Source of the DNA: Trichosphaerium sp. ATCC 40318
Taxonomy: Eukaryota > Discosea > Flabellinia > Trichosidae
Direction: 5' to 3'
DNA length: 64,000 nt
Assembly (NCBI GenBank): GCA_038496445.1
Contig: JALMLS010000525.1
Location: 1 to 64,000, forward strand
Shown here: piece after piece, positions 25,401 to 35,942 of the stretch
Layout: every line of letters starts with the position of its first letter
Position numbering within the stretch: the stretch's first letter is position 1
Notes under the pieces: generated by a model
Databases searched by the model: none
What the model saw: only the letters and a program-made list of their open reading frames with translations
What the model was told of the DNA's origin: nothing
Made by a program: the position numbers and the translations under genes

Positions 25401-26716
25401 CAAGATCTGTTAACTTTAGAACTTTTTTAGACAACACTTTAGCTCTATCTTTTAGTATTGTCGATACACGTTTTCTTTGTATTCTAAGATCCTTCAAAGA
25501 AGAGTCATCTTGTTGTATACTAACACGTGATTTTAACTTCATTTGCGATTCACCATGCTCCCAAACGTAATACTCAATTGTTTCAACATTTTGAAGAAAC
25601 AAAAGAGAATCAATAGCTTCATTCTCCATAAAATCATCCAAAAGTATTTCAATCTTTTCCGCATTTATAGGACGTGATTTCCTGTTTGTTATCTCACTCT
25701 TTTTTGTAATGGATGGCGTCCTTATAGGTAGTCTAAAGAGTGTACCTTTAAAAGGAGTACCAGGCTTACAACCAAACACTTTGAAAGGTTCAAACTGAGT
25801 TGGAAATTGCTTAAACACAGCTGACTTCATTTTTTGCTCTTTTTCAGGTACGTCTATACACTTGATTAGTATAAAGGTCTAATGCAATGTATTATGTCTA
25901 TTAACTAACCTGACCAAGAGCAGGAACCCATAAAATCAATACCACCGCCAACAACCTCAGTATTTTTGCTGTTGAAAACCCACTCGGCTGGATCAGAATG
26001 AACTAAACATGGTCCAGATATAAACATAGGTAACTCAGTCACATGATACACAGAGTTGAAACCAAGACCGAAATTTCCTTTAAAGTATGTAAGCACGCTA
26101 TAAACATAAAAGATAAGGAGATTGGTTGCAGTAATGAACTTCACAAAAAAGTTGGAGAAAAAAACGATGAATTTTCTTCAAAGAAACCACTAGCCACATA
26201 AAAACGCTTGTATAGGCGTAGGATAAAGGTAAAATAGTAAGATGACGTTTAATTTGTAACGGCAATTGTATTTTTCTTCGTTGATATCTGTAAATGGTTA
26301 TAGATTGTACCAGTTGCTGAGTAATCCTCTTTCTTCATAGAGTCGCCTAGGTTCTCTATATTTTTTATATCGCGCCAAGTGAACACAGCGTCGTTAAAAA
26401 CTACTAATGCAGGGCCCATAAACTGTTCCATGCCTGTTTTGGGCGTTAATTCTACTTTTTAATAAGTTTACGTGCCAGTCATTACACGACCCTTCATAGC
26501 CTTTTCATCCGCCCAGTTACGGCGTTTATCAACCAAAAAACGAATAACCCTCGCTCCAGCGTCATCTGCATTTTGAACCTGAATTCTACATTAGCCAACA
26601 CACTCTAAATCCCTCACCTTTTCTAGTGGTAAGCGTTCAAAGCCATATTGTTTTAGAAGATTCTTTAACCTGACAGTTATTGGCTGTCTCTGAGCGAAAT
26701 GAGCCCTTCCACGCAT
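16455..26716 (-). CDS. Sacsin-like protein with two HSP90-type ATPase (sacsin repeat) modules
   Basis: A giant gene of about 10 kb with many exons and roughly 2,800 residues. The N-terminal module starts MRGRAHFAQRQPITVRLKNLL, then QNADDAGARVIRFLVD, NLGDSMKKEDY, and the glycine loop FKGNFGLGFNSVYHVTELP. A second module (about 21.6-21.0 kb) repeats this plan: ARIKDILHDYSKESLFYEFL, QNADDAGATQF, then IGRFGKGFNVAYQFTDVPT. The Asn and the Gly-rich loop are GHKL ATP-binding features. In animals, sacsin is a large chaperone-like protein linked to mitochondria and intermediate filaments. A long exon at about 24258-22790 carries 490 or more residues without a break. After splicing, the C-terminus ends NAFYGQHM-TAA. 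I see no J domain, HEPN domain or ubiquitin-like domain there. The start could be slightly upstream of 26716. Confidence 0.85.
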
Positions 26717-27124
26717 GGCTATTGCATGTGGGTTATATTTACAAAATCGTTGACACGAAAAGCTTACATCACTTAAACGACAAACGCGCAAGTCACGGTT
26801 TTAGAAAAGTGTAGAAATCCTTGTAAATAAGAGCTTGGGCTGCATCTAAGCACATTAGCGTATTTCGTGTCTAGCGTTTGTAAATAAAATCAAAACGGTT
26901 ACTAAGCGGTGAAACAATCGCACACGTATGGATCGTACGTAATAAGACCCCAACCACGCGAAAAAAGAGAAACGCATTCCCAAGTTTGTTTTTTGTACCA
27001 CCGTGCACCTACATTGTATTATACAGTACCTTAAATGAACCGGAACTACTGTACAATCGTTTTAATTTTTTTGACACGCCAAACAAAAACAATGGTTCGC
27101 TGTTTGTATTTTAGCTCAAGCTAA

Positions 27125-29242
27125 ATCATTTCGGCGAACTGTACCATTTTTGAGCACAGATTACCAAAAACGACGATTCGTTTCGATGCTAACGGTTTGC
27201 TAGCACTATTCTGGGTTGCTGGTGTACTTGGCGTCATTATTATATCACTGGGAGTTGCAGCAATCGCTTTCATCGTATTACGTAAAAGGCGTCAAGATAG
27301 ACGAAAAGCGCGTCAACTAGCGAACGAGGATTCGGTAGTGTATCAGAGCATTGGCATACCAAAAGCAAATAAATTCAGTGTTGATTTAAAACAAGACGCT
27401 GCAGCTACAGCACTCGCAGATGCATCTCATGCTCAAGGTTCACGCTGTTTAATATTGTACCATTACTTACAATTAGTATAGGTGTCTTGATACGTTATGC
27501 CGATCTTACACTAGGCGATGAGATTGGTACAGTATTACTTCTTTTTTTTTTTTGATAGCAATTTGTTTGACTGTTGTGTTTAGGTAAAGGATCTTTTGGT
27601 AGCGTCTTCTCTGGTAGATACCAAGGAAGAAAAGTAGCTGTTAAGATAAACCATAGTTTAACTGGTGATAAACTTCAGGAGTTTCTACAGGAGGTAGAAA
27701 CTATTTCTTTGCTTTACTTTTCTTGATTTTTTTCTTCGTGTTAAAAGTGACTTTAGGTTGAAATCATGCTGAACATACCTCAACATCATAATGTAGTACA
27801 GATTGTTGGTAAGTATATAAACGCATTAGCAGTATTTTTAAAAAATAATAGGATTTTGTCTTCATCAAGGATGTCCAATGTTAGCATTGGAATATTTAAG
27901 GAATGGGACTTTAAGAGAATTTTTTTTAAAGCGAGAAAATGATTTAACGCAGCAACAATTATACGATTTTATATTTGGTATAGTTGAAGGAATGGTATTT
28001 CTTCATCAACACGCTATTGTACACAGAGATCTATCTTGCCGAAATGTACGTCAGGTTTCTTAAACCAAATTGTCAAAAATCGAAGCTAACATTTTCAATC
28101 TAGATTTTGGTACGTATCATTGATGTATTTCTTTCACAAGAAGGTTCCTTATTTTAACTTGAATATGTTTAGCTTGATGACAACAATCAACCAAAAATTA
28201 GTGATTTTGGTATGTCCAGGTACGCATAACAATAATTTATAAAAATCAGTATGGAGCTTTTAAACAGCTTCAATGTCTTTCGTTTCTTAAAATGACTAGG
28301 AGTTATGACGTTGACCAAACTGATGGACAACAAACACTCACAACTATTGGTCCAGTACGGTGGATGGTATGGAAAAAATTAATAGACACTTGTATGTAGT
28401 AGTTAATTGATTGTAGGCACCTGAAAATTTTGAATTTATTTATGAACCTGGTTCTGATATTTGGTCTTTTGCTGTAGTTGTATGGGAACTAACCCATCGT
28501 GCTACACCTCACTCAGGTGAGGTATTAATAGATCTCTGTTATGAGATTAAAAGAACAGGGAAAACACCTGCCATTACCGCTCAAACACCAAGTTGGTGTG
28601 TCGATTTAATGACAAGCTGTTGGAAGTTTAATGTCAAGAACAGACCTACTTTTGTAGATCTTAGTGACCAAATGAAGATGATAAGAACAGCATTAATAGC
28701 AGCAGATATATATGACCCTACGCTATTAAAACCACAATCAAGTTTGAACTCTATCTTTCATTCACAAAAGATGAATAAACTTGATCATGAGGAATGTGAA
28801 CTTACAGATCCTTCATGTTTTGTTCGTCTTGATGATGATATGCATAGCTCTCATACACAACATACAAAAAGACAAACAAGGACTCCGGCATTATCACTTA
28901 CATCTAAAGGTAAAAACCGATTCAGATTTTTATTGTTAAAAATCACGTGATTAGCACGTTTCTCGACGCAAAAAAACACCAGAAAACGAAACTCGCGAAT
29001 TTTTTTTTCTCAGCAAATCAGCTTTTTATTCCAGGTTGTATGCACTGATTTTGCTTACTCGTTGTGTCTTAGATGAATTAGAGAGAATGGCAGCGAAAAA
29101 AGAGGAGAATCTTCAAGCTGGTGATTTTCCACCATTAAAGACTGCAGGTGGTCATAGACTACGTCCTGAGACTAAAGAACCAGTACCAGATCTACCAGAT
29201 TCACATTACAGAGATATACCAAAGGGTCTGATAGAGAATTAG
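27125..29242 (+). CDS. Single-pass transmembrane protein kinase (TK/TKL type)
   Basis: A membrane helix (GLLALFWVAGVLGVIIISLG) is followed by a basic stop-transfer run (RKRRQDRRKARQ), then an intracellular kinase. The motifs are the glycine loop GKGSFGSVFSGRY, the lysine in VAVKI, VEIMLNIPQHHNVVQIVGFC, the catalytic loop HRDLSCRNIL, DFGMSR, and PVRWMAPENF, WSFAVVVWELTH and RPTF. HRDL..RN and PVRWMAPE point to tyrosine or tyrosine-kinase-like specificity. All catalytic residues are present. The conserved RNILL is completed only by a 6-nt microexon at 28104-28109. The tail is charged and ends PKGLIEN-TAG. The 5' end is unresolved: the frame is open back to about 27125 without an ATG, so one or more short upstream exons are missing from this model. 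It diverges from the sacsin-like gene. Confidence 0.8.
28104..28109 (+). other. 6-nt microexon of the kinase gene
   Basis: ATTTTG is flanked by TCTAG before and GTACGT after. Splicing CGAAAT to ATTTTG to CTTGATGAC gives RN-IL-LDD and restores the RNILL catalytic-loop word of protein kinases. Skipping it would keep the frame but delete two residues next to the Mg-binding Asn. Confidence 0.75.
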
Positions 29243-30778
29243 ACCTCGTTGACAATGTGTCTTAAAAGTTCGGTCTCTGCCTACAAATGTAGAGCAAACC
29301 AATATTTATCCCAAACTATTATCACGGAGGCCTTGGTCTTGTAGTAAACTATTTAAAATCAACCTGTTGTGGTTACATGGAACTTGCACGTTGTCCAAAA
29401 TGTAGTCGCCAATTTTCTGGCTTTTAGCAATTGTTAACCTGAAATAACCAATCAAGCCAAGCAAATGGAAACAAGGGAAGAAAATATGTATAGATAGCCT
29501 CCCTAGCTCAACAAATACATGCTCAATTTACGCTGTTTAACATCGTTTTTGTTGAATTAAAGCTCTTTCAAGTACCTTTAGCGCAAAAACAGCAACAATT
29601 CAAAAAGTCTTCTGCAAACAAATAGGCAACCATTACCCAGACAGTTGAAGCCATGAAAAAAGTAGGTTTGGTTGGTAGTTAGCTAGCAAGATGAGCACGC
29701 TGCTCGTGAATGCGTACAAATACACCCTGTTCCCAATTGAAGCGTGGTGTACAGTATCGTCCTTGCAAGCCAAATAAGTGTATAAGGAAGTCTAGCTTAC
29801 AGCTACGCCAAAAGGCGGTCAAGACCACTTGCCTACAGGGAGGAATCACATACTCCTTACTTGAGCTTTTGTTTATTTAAAGATGAGATTCTAAATAATC
29901 AGTTGAGGCTTGTGCTATTGCCAAGAGGGACGTGTGAGTGTAGAAATATAGACGAATTACTACAAAGAATGCTACAAGACAACATGTGTTGTTTTGGCAA
30001 TCAAATAAGATGATGAAGCTCTTTAACACTTGGCGCAAATTAATGCTCTGTTACGAATGGATAATCGCTTCAGCCTTACACCACGTGATTTCTGTAGCCT
30101 TCATAAACTTTACAACCACTATGGTACCATCTATGGTCTAATCTAGGGTCTAGTTCTAGAACTAAAAGTACGGTTTCTGTTTACGTGAACACGTACAGGC
30201 AAACATAAATTGTACAATTGTGAACGCGCAAAAATATGCATACGCATTGACAGGGATCTTGATACAAAATACTTAAAAAAAACTGTAAAACTTCGTGAAA
30301 ATCCGCGAAAAAGGATCAAAGAAGAGCGTCCATAAATCTCGTGTTTATCTTGTAACCATCATCAAGCTAACACTGCTTTCTTCAGTAAGTCCAACTTCAC
30401 TACAGCCTGAAGATTCCTTTCATAAACTGATAAGGGAAGTACAAACAAGTGCGTAGACTTCTGACTGTTTCCAACTTACAGCGTTCAACATTGTTTGGCG
30501 AAAATTCTTTCCGTAACTGTGCTTTTCTGAAATTACCAATACTGTTCTGATGCACCCAAAAATACGCTATCCTTTCTTGCATAAGCGTGAAATTATGCGT
30601 CAGCACATTGACTGCGTTACCCTAATTGTTTTTTTGCAGTTCCTTTCTTGACTCAGAGCTATATTCGTATTCTTGTCAACGGGTAATACCGTGGGTGTTG
30701 AAAAGCATACACGGAGAAAAAGGGCTTACTTTTCTGTACTTTGGGCTTAATACTACAAAACCCGTTAATAGTGGCAAC
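29243..30778. other. Long intergenic region with several small inverted repeats
   Basis: 1.5 kb without a supported coding exon. Around 29690-29860 there are successive short inverted repeats: GAGCA..TGCTC, GCC-AAAA-GGC, GGTC-AA-GACC and GGAG..CTCC. They could be a structured RNA, or chance. The right end must carry the promoter of the Frizzled-like gene starting at 30779. Confidence 0.35.
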
Positions 30779-33407
30779 ATGTCACGCGCAGCCACCGCGT
30801 TAAGGTATTGCATTGATTTATAGTGTAATGGTCGCTTACCACGGATAGCGCCTTTATTTTATTGAGTTGTATCAACGTATATAACGCCCAACAACCTCCG
30901 GCTGCTATCATACCTGGAACATGCATTACTTATCAACATAACTTTACGGGCTCACCTAGTATTTGTGATACCTTTATTCCAGACGGTACAAGTATATTTG
31001 TAGCCAATGACACATCCGTTGCCGCGTTATACAGGCACATAATTTAAATTCTCTAATACACGACTAACACGCGTTTAAGTGATGTTGCGCCTATTGAACA
31101 GATCATTTCATTCGTATCAGAAGCCTGCCGAGCCTCTGGACCTCAATTTGTTTGCGAAGCAGCTTTTAGGCCTTGCTTAGATAACGGACGTACGTTTGAT
31201 TACCTTTTACACGACCTCAACAGTGAATTACGACACAAGTTATTACGATTGGGCCGAATTTCTATTATATTCGTTTAAAAGGAGAAAAAAACGCATTAAT
31301 ACGCCTAAAAAAACTCACCCACACGCGTATTTTCAGTGCCAGAGTGTTTTATAAATTGTTATTTGCCCAAAAAGGAAATTCCTTCTCTTTTTTCTATATC
31401 CATATTTCATCACTAAACAATCATGATTAGAACCACGTATTCCTTGTAAAGATCTTTGTGAAGACACAGTACGGGAATGCGGGGCAATTCTTGCCCTTGC
31501 AAATCGTGTATTGGACTGTAACGATCAAGAAACAGCAATCGAAAATTGTATTAATATTACAGGTAACTACTTTTTTCCATCTTGACATTCGCCCTTTGTG
31601 CTGTACTCATGAGGTTTACCATCAACAAAACCCTTGCTGGGCTTGTCATCAGAACATTTAGAACATTTTTCTAATGATGACAGTCATCAGACAAAGTTGT
31701 ATTTGTTTGACAATTTAGGTTTTTTTCTGACTTTCTCGATTGTAGGAACAAGCAATACTAGTATAAACTCTTTCACTAAAACATGTGCTGAAATGGGCCT
31801 CCTTGATGATGCTGATACAACTGCTGATATTAAATGCGGGTTATGTCCATTTCCGGTATTCAGTGGTGAGTTTCTTGTTTGGCTTTTTTTATTTTCTTTG
31901 CGAGATGACTTCAAGTGCTTATAAATGTTAGATAATGTGTACACGTCAATATACGCATACATGGTTACGTTGTGTATCTTATCGCTCATATTGCAAGTAC
32001 CTTCATTTGCGGCATTTGTATCAACAAAGACGTACGCTAGAGGTTGCTGATTTTGTTTTAACCTTTTCATTGTAGATATCTAACTTTCACTGCTCATTTC
32101 TTTATTATTTATTCCATTGATACAATTGTACCAGCTTGCTTGGGTGTGCTTATTGGGTTATCGGTAGAAGATTGGGTATGCTCCAATCCTACAACTTTTG
32201 CAACCCAGAGCTATGTACCATGTGCTGTTGCAGGTAATCTTATCAAAATTTTTTCTCGATTTTTTCCGTTTTTTCTAATGCTCAGTAGGCACACTTCTTG
32301 TTTTTGTATCTAATCAATTCCACCTTGCTACAATGTGCCATACTTTTACTGTATATTATAATTTTAAACTTGGCCCTAAATTACTCAATCGTGGAGGCTT
32401 ACCAAACTGGTACAAATATGTACGTGCACAAAGAGACGAGCTTTTTTCTTTTCAAAGACAAGAACTCACTGTGATGTACAGACAACTTATGCTATCATCT
32501 GGGGATTACCTACTATACTTTCTTTGATAGCAGGTACAACAAACTCTATTGGTGGTGGTCCTTACGCTTGTTTTTGTACGTCTGTTTTTAAGCGAAATTA
32601 TTTAAATGATGTTTGTTCTCACTTCTCGGTTTTTTTTTAGTGTTGGGCAATTGGCAAGACTGGGTTTTGTTATTTGGGTTTCCTATGGTTCCTTCAATAT
32701 TAATATCACTATTTTGCCTTGCATACATTATATATAACCTCTTTACGGTACGTTGAAAGAGAAACATGCAATATCTAAGACAATTCTTAAGGGCGTGTCT
32801 GGTTCCGCACAAAAACGAGTCACCACAGCTATGTTAACGACTCTATTCACCCTTGTTATATTATTTATTGTTGTGTTGTCTTCTAAGATCTATGTTGATT
32901 CTACTCTTGGTGATATAGAAGCCGTAAGAATTTCAACTTCGAACCTTTTTTGGATCTTTTTATTTTCATGGTAGAATTCTTTTGTTAATCCTTTGTATGT
33001 AGATCGTTGTACGATATATCAACTGTGTTGGTACTATTAGCAATACCATTGACGATTGTACTTCTATTCAAGATGAATCTAACGTGTACCTTGGAGTCAT
33101 ATTTATTACAGTATTGGTTTCCTATGTACGTTTTTACAAAGAACATTACAAAGAAAAGTGATGTCACAAAACAATTCTATATTGATGTTGTGTTTCAATA
33201 GGCTGCTGGTGTAATTATTTTTTTCTCATGGCTACCTCATACGTACGTACTGAAATGATGTAAGATGAAAGCTTAACAGGATGTGTTTCTAGAAAATTCC
33301 GAGCTGCTCTTTCTAATTTGCCTTATATATTCTCTCGTAAGAATAGTACTAGCGCGAGATCTACCAAGGGAAGCACTGGGGTATCTCACGGTAGTATCAA
33401 TGAATAA
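30779..33407 (+). CDS. Frizzled/Smoothened-like 7TM receptor 1
   Basis: The ATG at 30779 starts MSRAATAL. A 44-nt intron (gtattgc...cggatag) then joins in frame to SAFILLSCINVYNA|QQPP, making a good signal peptide. A Frizzled-type Cys-rich domain follows: CITYQHNF, EACRASGPQFVCEAAFRPC, and CKDLCEDTVRECGAILALANRVLDC. A linker with CGLCPFPVFSG leads to seven hydrophobic segments between about 32070 and 33260, including FFIIYSIDTIVPACLGVLIG, ATMCHTFTVYYNFKLG, LFGFPMVPSILISLFCLAYI and TLFTLVILFIVVLSS. The cytosolic tail is Ser/Thr-rich (KNSTSARSTKGSTGVSHGSINE) and ends at TAA 33405-33407. Frizzled-type receptors bind secreted ligands through the Cys-rich domain. Similar genes exist in Dictyostelium. 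No PDZ-type KTxxxW motif was seen. It pairs with the gene at 51039-53837. Confidence 0.82.
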
Positions 33408-34133
33408 AAATACTATAACACGCTGTAAAGAATATGAAAAAAAAAAATCCAAACAAAAAAACTTCAGAAATAATAATCTCAACAAGCTGTGATTTAGCTT
33501 GGGTACCCTTTTTATACCCCTTGTTATCCAAATTTATTCATTTTTATTAAAACGCTTGTTTTAGAAAAAAAAAATGAAAACAATATTTCTGGACACTTTT
33601 TTTGCTCACGATGTTGTACAGTGATATCACTGCGCGGAGTTTCAAGAAATGTTACAGCTTAAGTACTCGTCCCTTACCCGACAAAAAAAAACTGGTGTTT
33701 ACATTCGCAAACGTCGCCATAATTACGTCATGTTTTGTGACGTAGCGTCTATTCCAGAAACTGAATTTCGTTTGTTGCCGAAATTGTCGGCCACCTCCCA
33801 AACAAAAACTTGTTTACTAATTACGTTCGAATTTAATTGTAGACAAGTTTACACCTGGTTTTAATAACGCCATATTTAATTCTTTTGGTTGTACCTACAG
33901 ACGCGATTACCGAAAATGGCAGAAAATACAAAATTTTCATATACGCTTGATGACGATTGTGTTCGAAGGTGAAGCTCGTTTTGTCTCGTGTATGGCGTTT
34001 GGTTCACGTTATACGTATACCAGCGGCATACATTTTGGAGAGAAACGACTTCACACACAATAGATGAGTACACACCGTTTTGTTTTTAAGTGTACCCAAC
34101 AATATATGTCAAATTATACACGTGATGCAGTAA
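33408..34133. other. Intergenic region, nothing identified
   Basis: About 700 AT-rich bases with A runs, between two plus-strand genes. I found no ATG-started frame with codon structure or splice partners. A CACGTGATG site at 34119-34124 sits about 10 bases before the next ATG, where it could act as a core-promoter or 5'UTR element. Confidence 0.35.
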
Positions 34134-34889
34134 ATGAAAGGTGTACGGTCTAAAAAACGAAGAAAAAGCAGATCAGCCAGAAACTATGAAAGAGCAAAAT
34201 TAGATCTACGAGACTGTATGGGACGATTAACAACGCTGTACAAAACCTGTTTGGTACAGAAAGAGCAAAAAAAAACCGCACCAGGAGAATTACCATGTAG
34301 CTATACAACAGCTGAATTGAGATCTTTGGAGGGTATTCTACAAAATGCGCAAGGAACAAAATATGAGTTAACCTCACAATCAATCGAACATTGGGGATAT
34401 GAGGAACCCGAACAACCTTCAGTTGAGACTTCACGGTTGTATCCCGGTGCCACGGCAATGCTTAGAGCATCGGACTACAAAGGACATGAAATAATCACAA
34501 ACGTATCTATTAATGCCGTCTATAATGGTACTGAAGAGCCCCTACCATCTCCCTTGCACTTAATGAAATGGAGAGCTCCGTGTACATGGCCAATGGCGCC
34601 CATGTACATAAACGCTTCTAGCGTTCTTGAAAACGCTCCCTGTAGTAATGCGTTGCCCACACCTTGGTCTAATGCGGGTACTGATCCTTGTGAGGACGAC
34701 ATCAGTATGTTCTTTGACCCAGATTTTATGGACGTCGACTTTTCGTCTTCAGAACAGGGAAGTCCACGTGATATTGGTAGTCACTTGGAATACAGTGATT
34801 ATGATTCAGACTACACAGATATAAACTTTTTGTCTGGCGAAAATATTAACGATGAGATTCACACAAACTGTGTTATAGCTACTGGATAA
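34134..34889 (+). CDS. Intronless protein with basic N-terminal helix and acidic tail, possible transcription factor
   Basis: 251 codons in one exon, starting at ATG 34134. The N-terminus is strongly basic (KKRRKSRSARNYERAKLDLR) and continues as a predicted amphipathic helix (DCMGRLTTLYKTCLVQKEQKK). This looks like the basic region and first helix of a bHLH or bZIP DNA-binding domain, although I see no full leucine zipper or clear loop and second helix. The C-terminal third is acidic and Ser/Asp-rich (EDDISMFFDPDFMDVDFSSS; YSDYDSDYTDINFLSG), as in transcription activation domains. The middle is Pro-rich without a known motif. Transcription factor is inference from charge layout only. A CACGTG site lies just upstream and another within the frame at 34765. 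Confidence 0.55.
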   Translation: MKGVRSKKRRKSRSARNYERAKLDLRDCMGRLTTLYKTCLVQKEQKKTAPGELPCSYTTAELRSLEGILQNAQGTKYELTSQSIEHWGYEEPEQPSVETSRLYPGATAMLRASDYKGHEIITNVSINAVYNGTEEPLPSPLHLMKWRAPCTWPMAPMYINASSVLENAPCSNALPTPWSNAGTDPCEDDISMFFDPDFMDVDFSSSEQGSPRDIGSHLEYSDYDSDYTDINFLSGENINDEIHTNCVIATG

Positions 34890-35942
34890 CTTAGGAAGTA
34901 ACAAGTAATTTATTAAAGCGATAAAAAGTGATTAAAACATATTTATTTTGTGTACTATGGCTTTGTTGGATTGTAGTGCAAAAAAAACTGTCACGTGACA
35001 ACAGCGTAGGTGTTATAAATCAAAAGTCCTCAAAACGTCCACGCACCAAACAAGGGTGTATTTTCATGAATGAGTATTCATGAATGTGCCACACAATGAA
35101 AGTTGCTTGTATTCTTCCTAAGAACATTAGTTTGAGTATTGTGTAGGTAGATGTGGTGAGAATCCATCACGTTTTCTTTTCTTTAAAAACAGTTTCTGGT
35201 CTGTAAGATCTGGACCTTTGGCGTATGTTTCGCTGATATTGATCGAAAACAAGGTCAACTGTTCCCCCGCGTAAATTGTTTTTCCGGGAACACCTGAAAG
35301 TTATGTGTAGCCCTTGTTTTTTTTTTTTTTGAAGAGGTGTGCGTGCATGTTGGCTTAAAAACGTTTACCCTTTCTACAGCAAAGTATATTTGTGCAAGTC
35401 ATTGACATGGCAAGGGAAGAGATTTTCTACTGAATCTGAAGCAAATCCACTCGAGTGGATTTTGATACCACATGTGTCAGCAAGCAGTATTTTGAGTGTA
35501 TTATGTATGATCGCTGTTTTTAAGCAAAGCCTATCCGATGTACGCCGCGAATGGAACGGATGGGCGAGTGTTTGATGGTGACTAACCAGGGTCCCAGCCT
35601 GGACGGGTCACTGGAAAAATTCACGAGCATCCATCCTCGACTATCCACAGAACGAATGAAACAACATCTCAGCACCAAAACTACACCATTCTATTATTGT
35701 TTGTTTAAAAAATACATTTAAGATTAACTACTTTCCAATGTTACAGTATCTAGCTTAAACGTTTACACTATTGTCAAGGAGCAGTAGCAACTGTTGTACT
35801 CACAAGAATCAGTGTTTGTTTTCTTGTTGCTGTAGCCATAAATACCAAACTGAGACAAGAAACAGTCCAAGGCAGTCAATGAAGTTTATTAACCTCAAGT
35901 CAATTGACATTATTTTTTCTTCGTGACTATACGCAACCTCTA
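34890..35942. other. Intergenic region holding a structured GC-rich patch
   Basis: About 1 kb before the second F-box gene. No coding exon is supported. CACGTG occurs at 34992-34997 (GTCACGTGAC). The patch at about 35530-35615 is notably richer in G and C than its surroundings and contains stacked inverted repeats, listed separately. Confidence 0.4.
35533..35611. ncRNA. Candidate structured RNA element (nested hairpins)
   Basis: Inverted repeats here nest like RNA stems. GTGAC (35578-35582) pairs with GTCAC (35607-35611). Inside it CCAGG (35586-35590) pairs with CCTGG (35598-35602) around a 7-base loop, GTCCCAG. Just upstream ATCCG (35533-35537) can pair with CGGAT (35557-35561). The patch is GC-richer than the intergenic DNA around it. 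I cannot assign it to tRNA, a spliceosomal RNA, SRP or RNase P. The strand is unknown, and chance structure is possible. Confidence 0.25.

Noticed and set aside
27092-27190. ATG at 27092 as the kinase start
   Set aside because: It shares the frame with the membrane helix but is followed by a TAA, and no splice pair I tried removes the stop while keeping the helix in frame.
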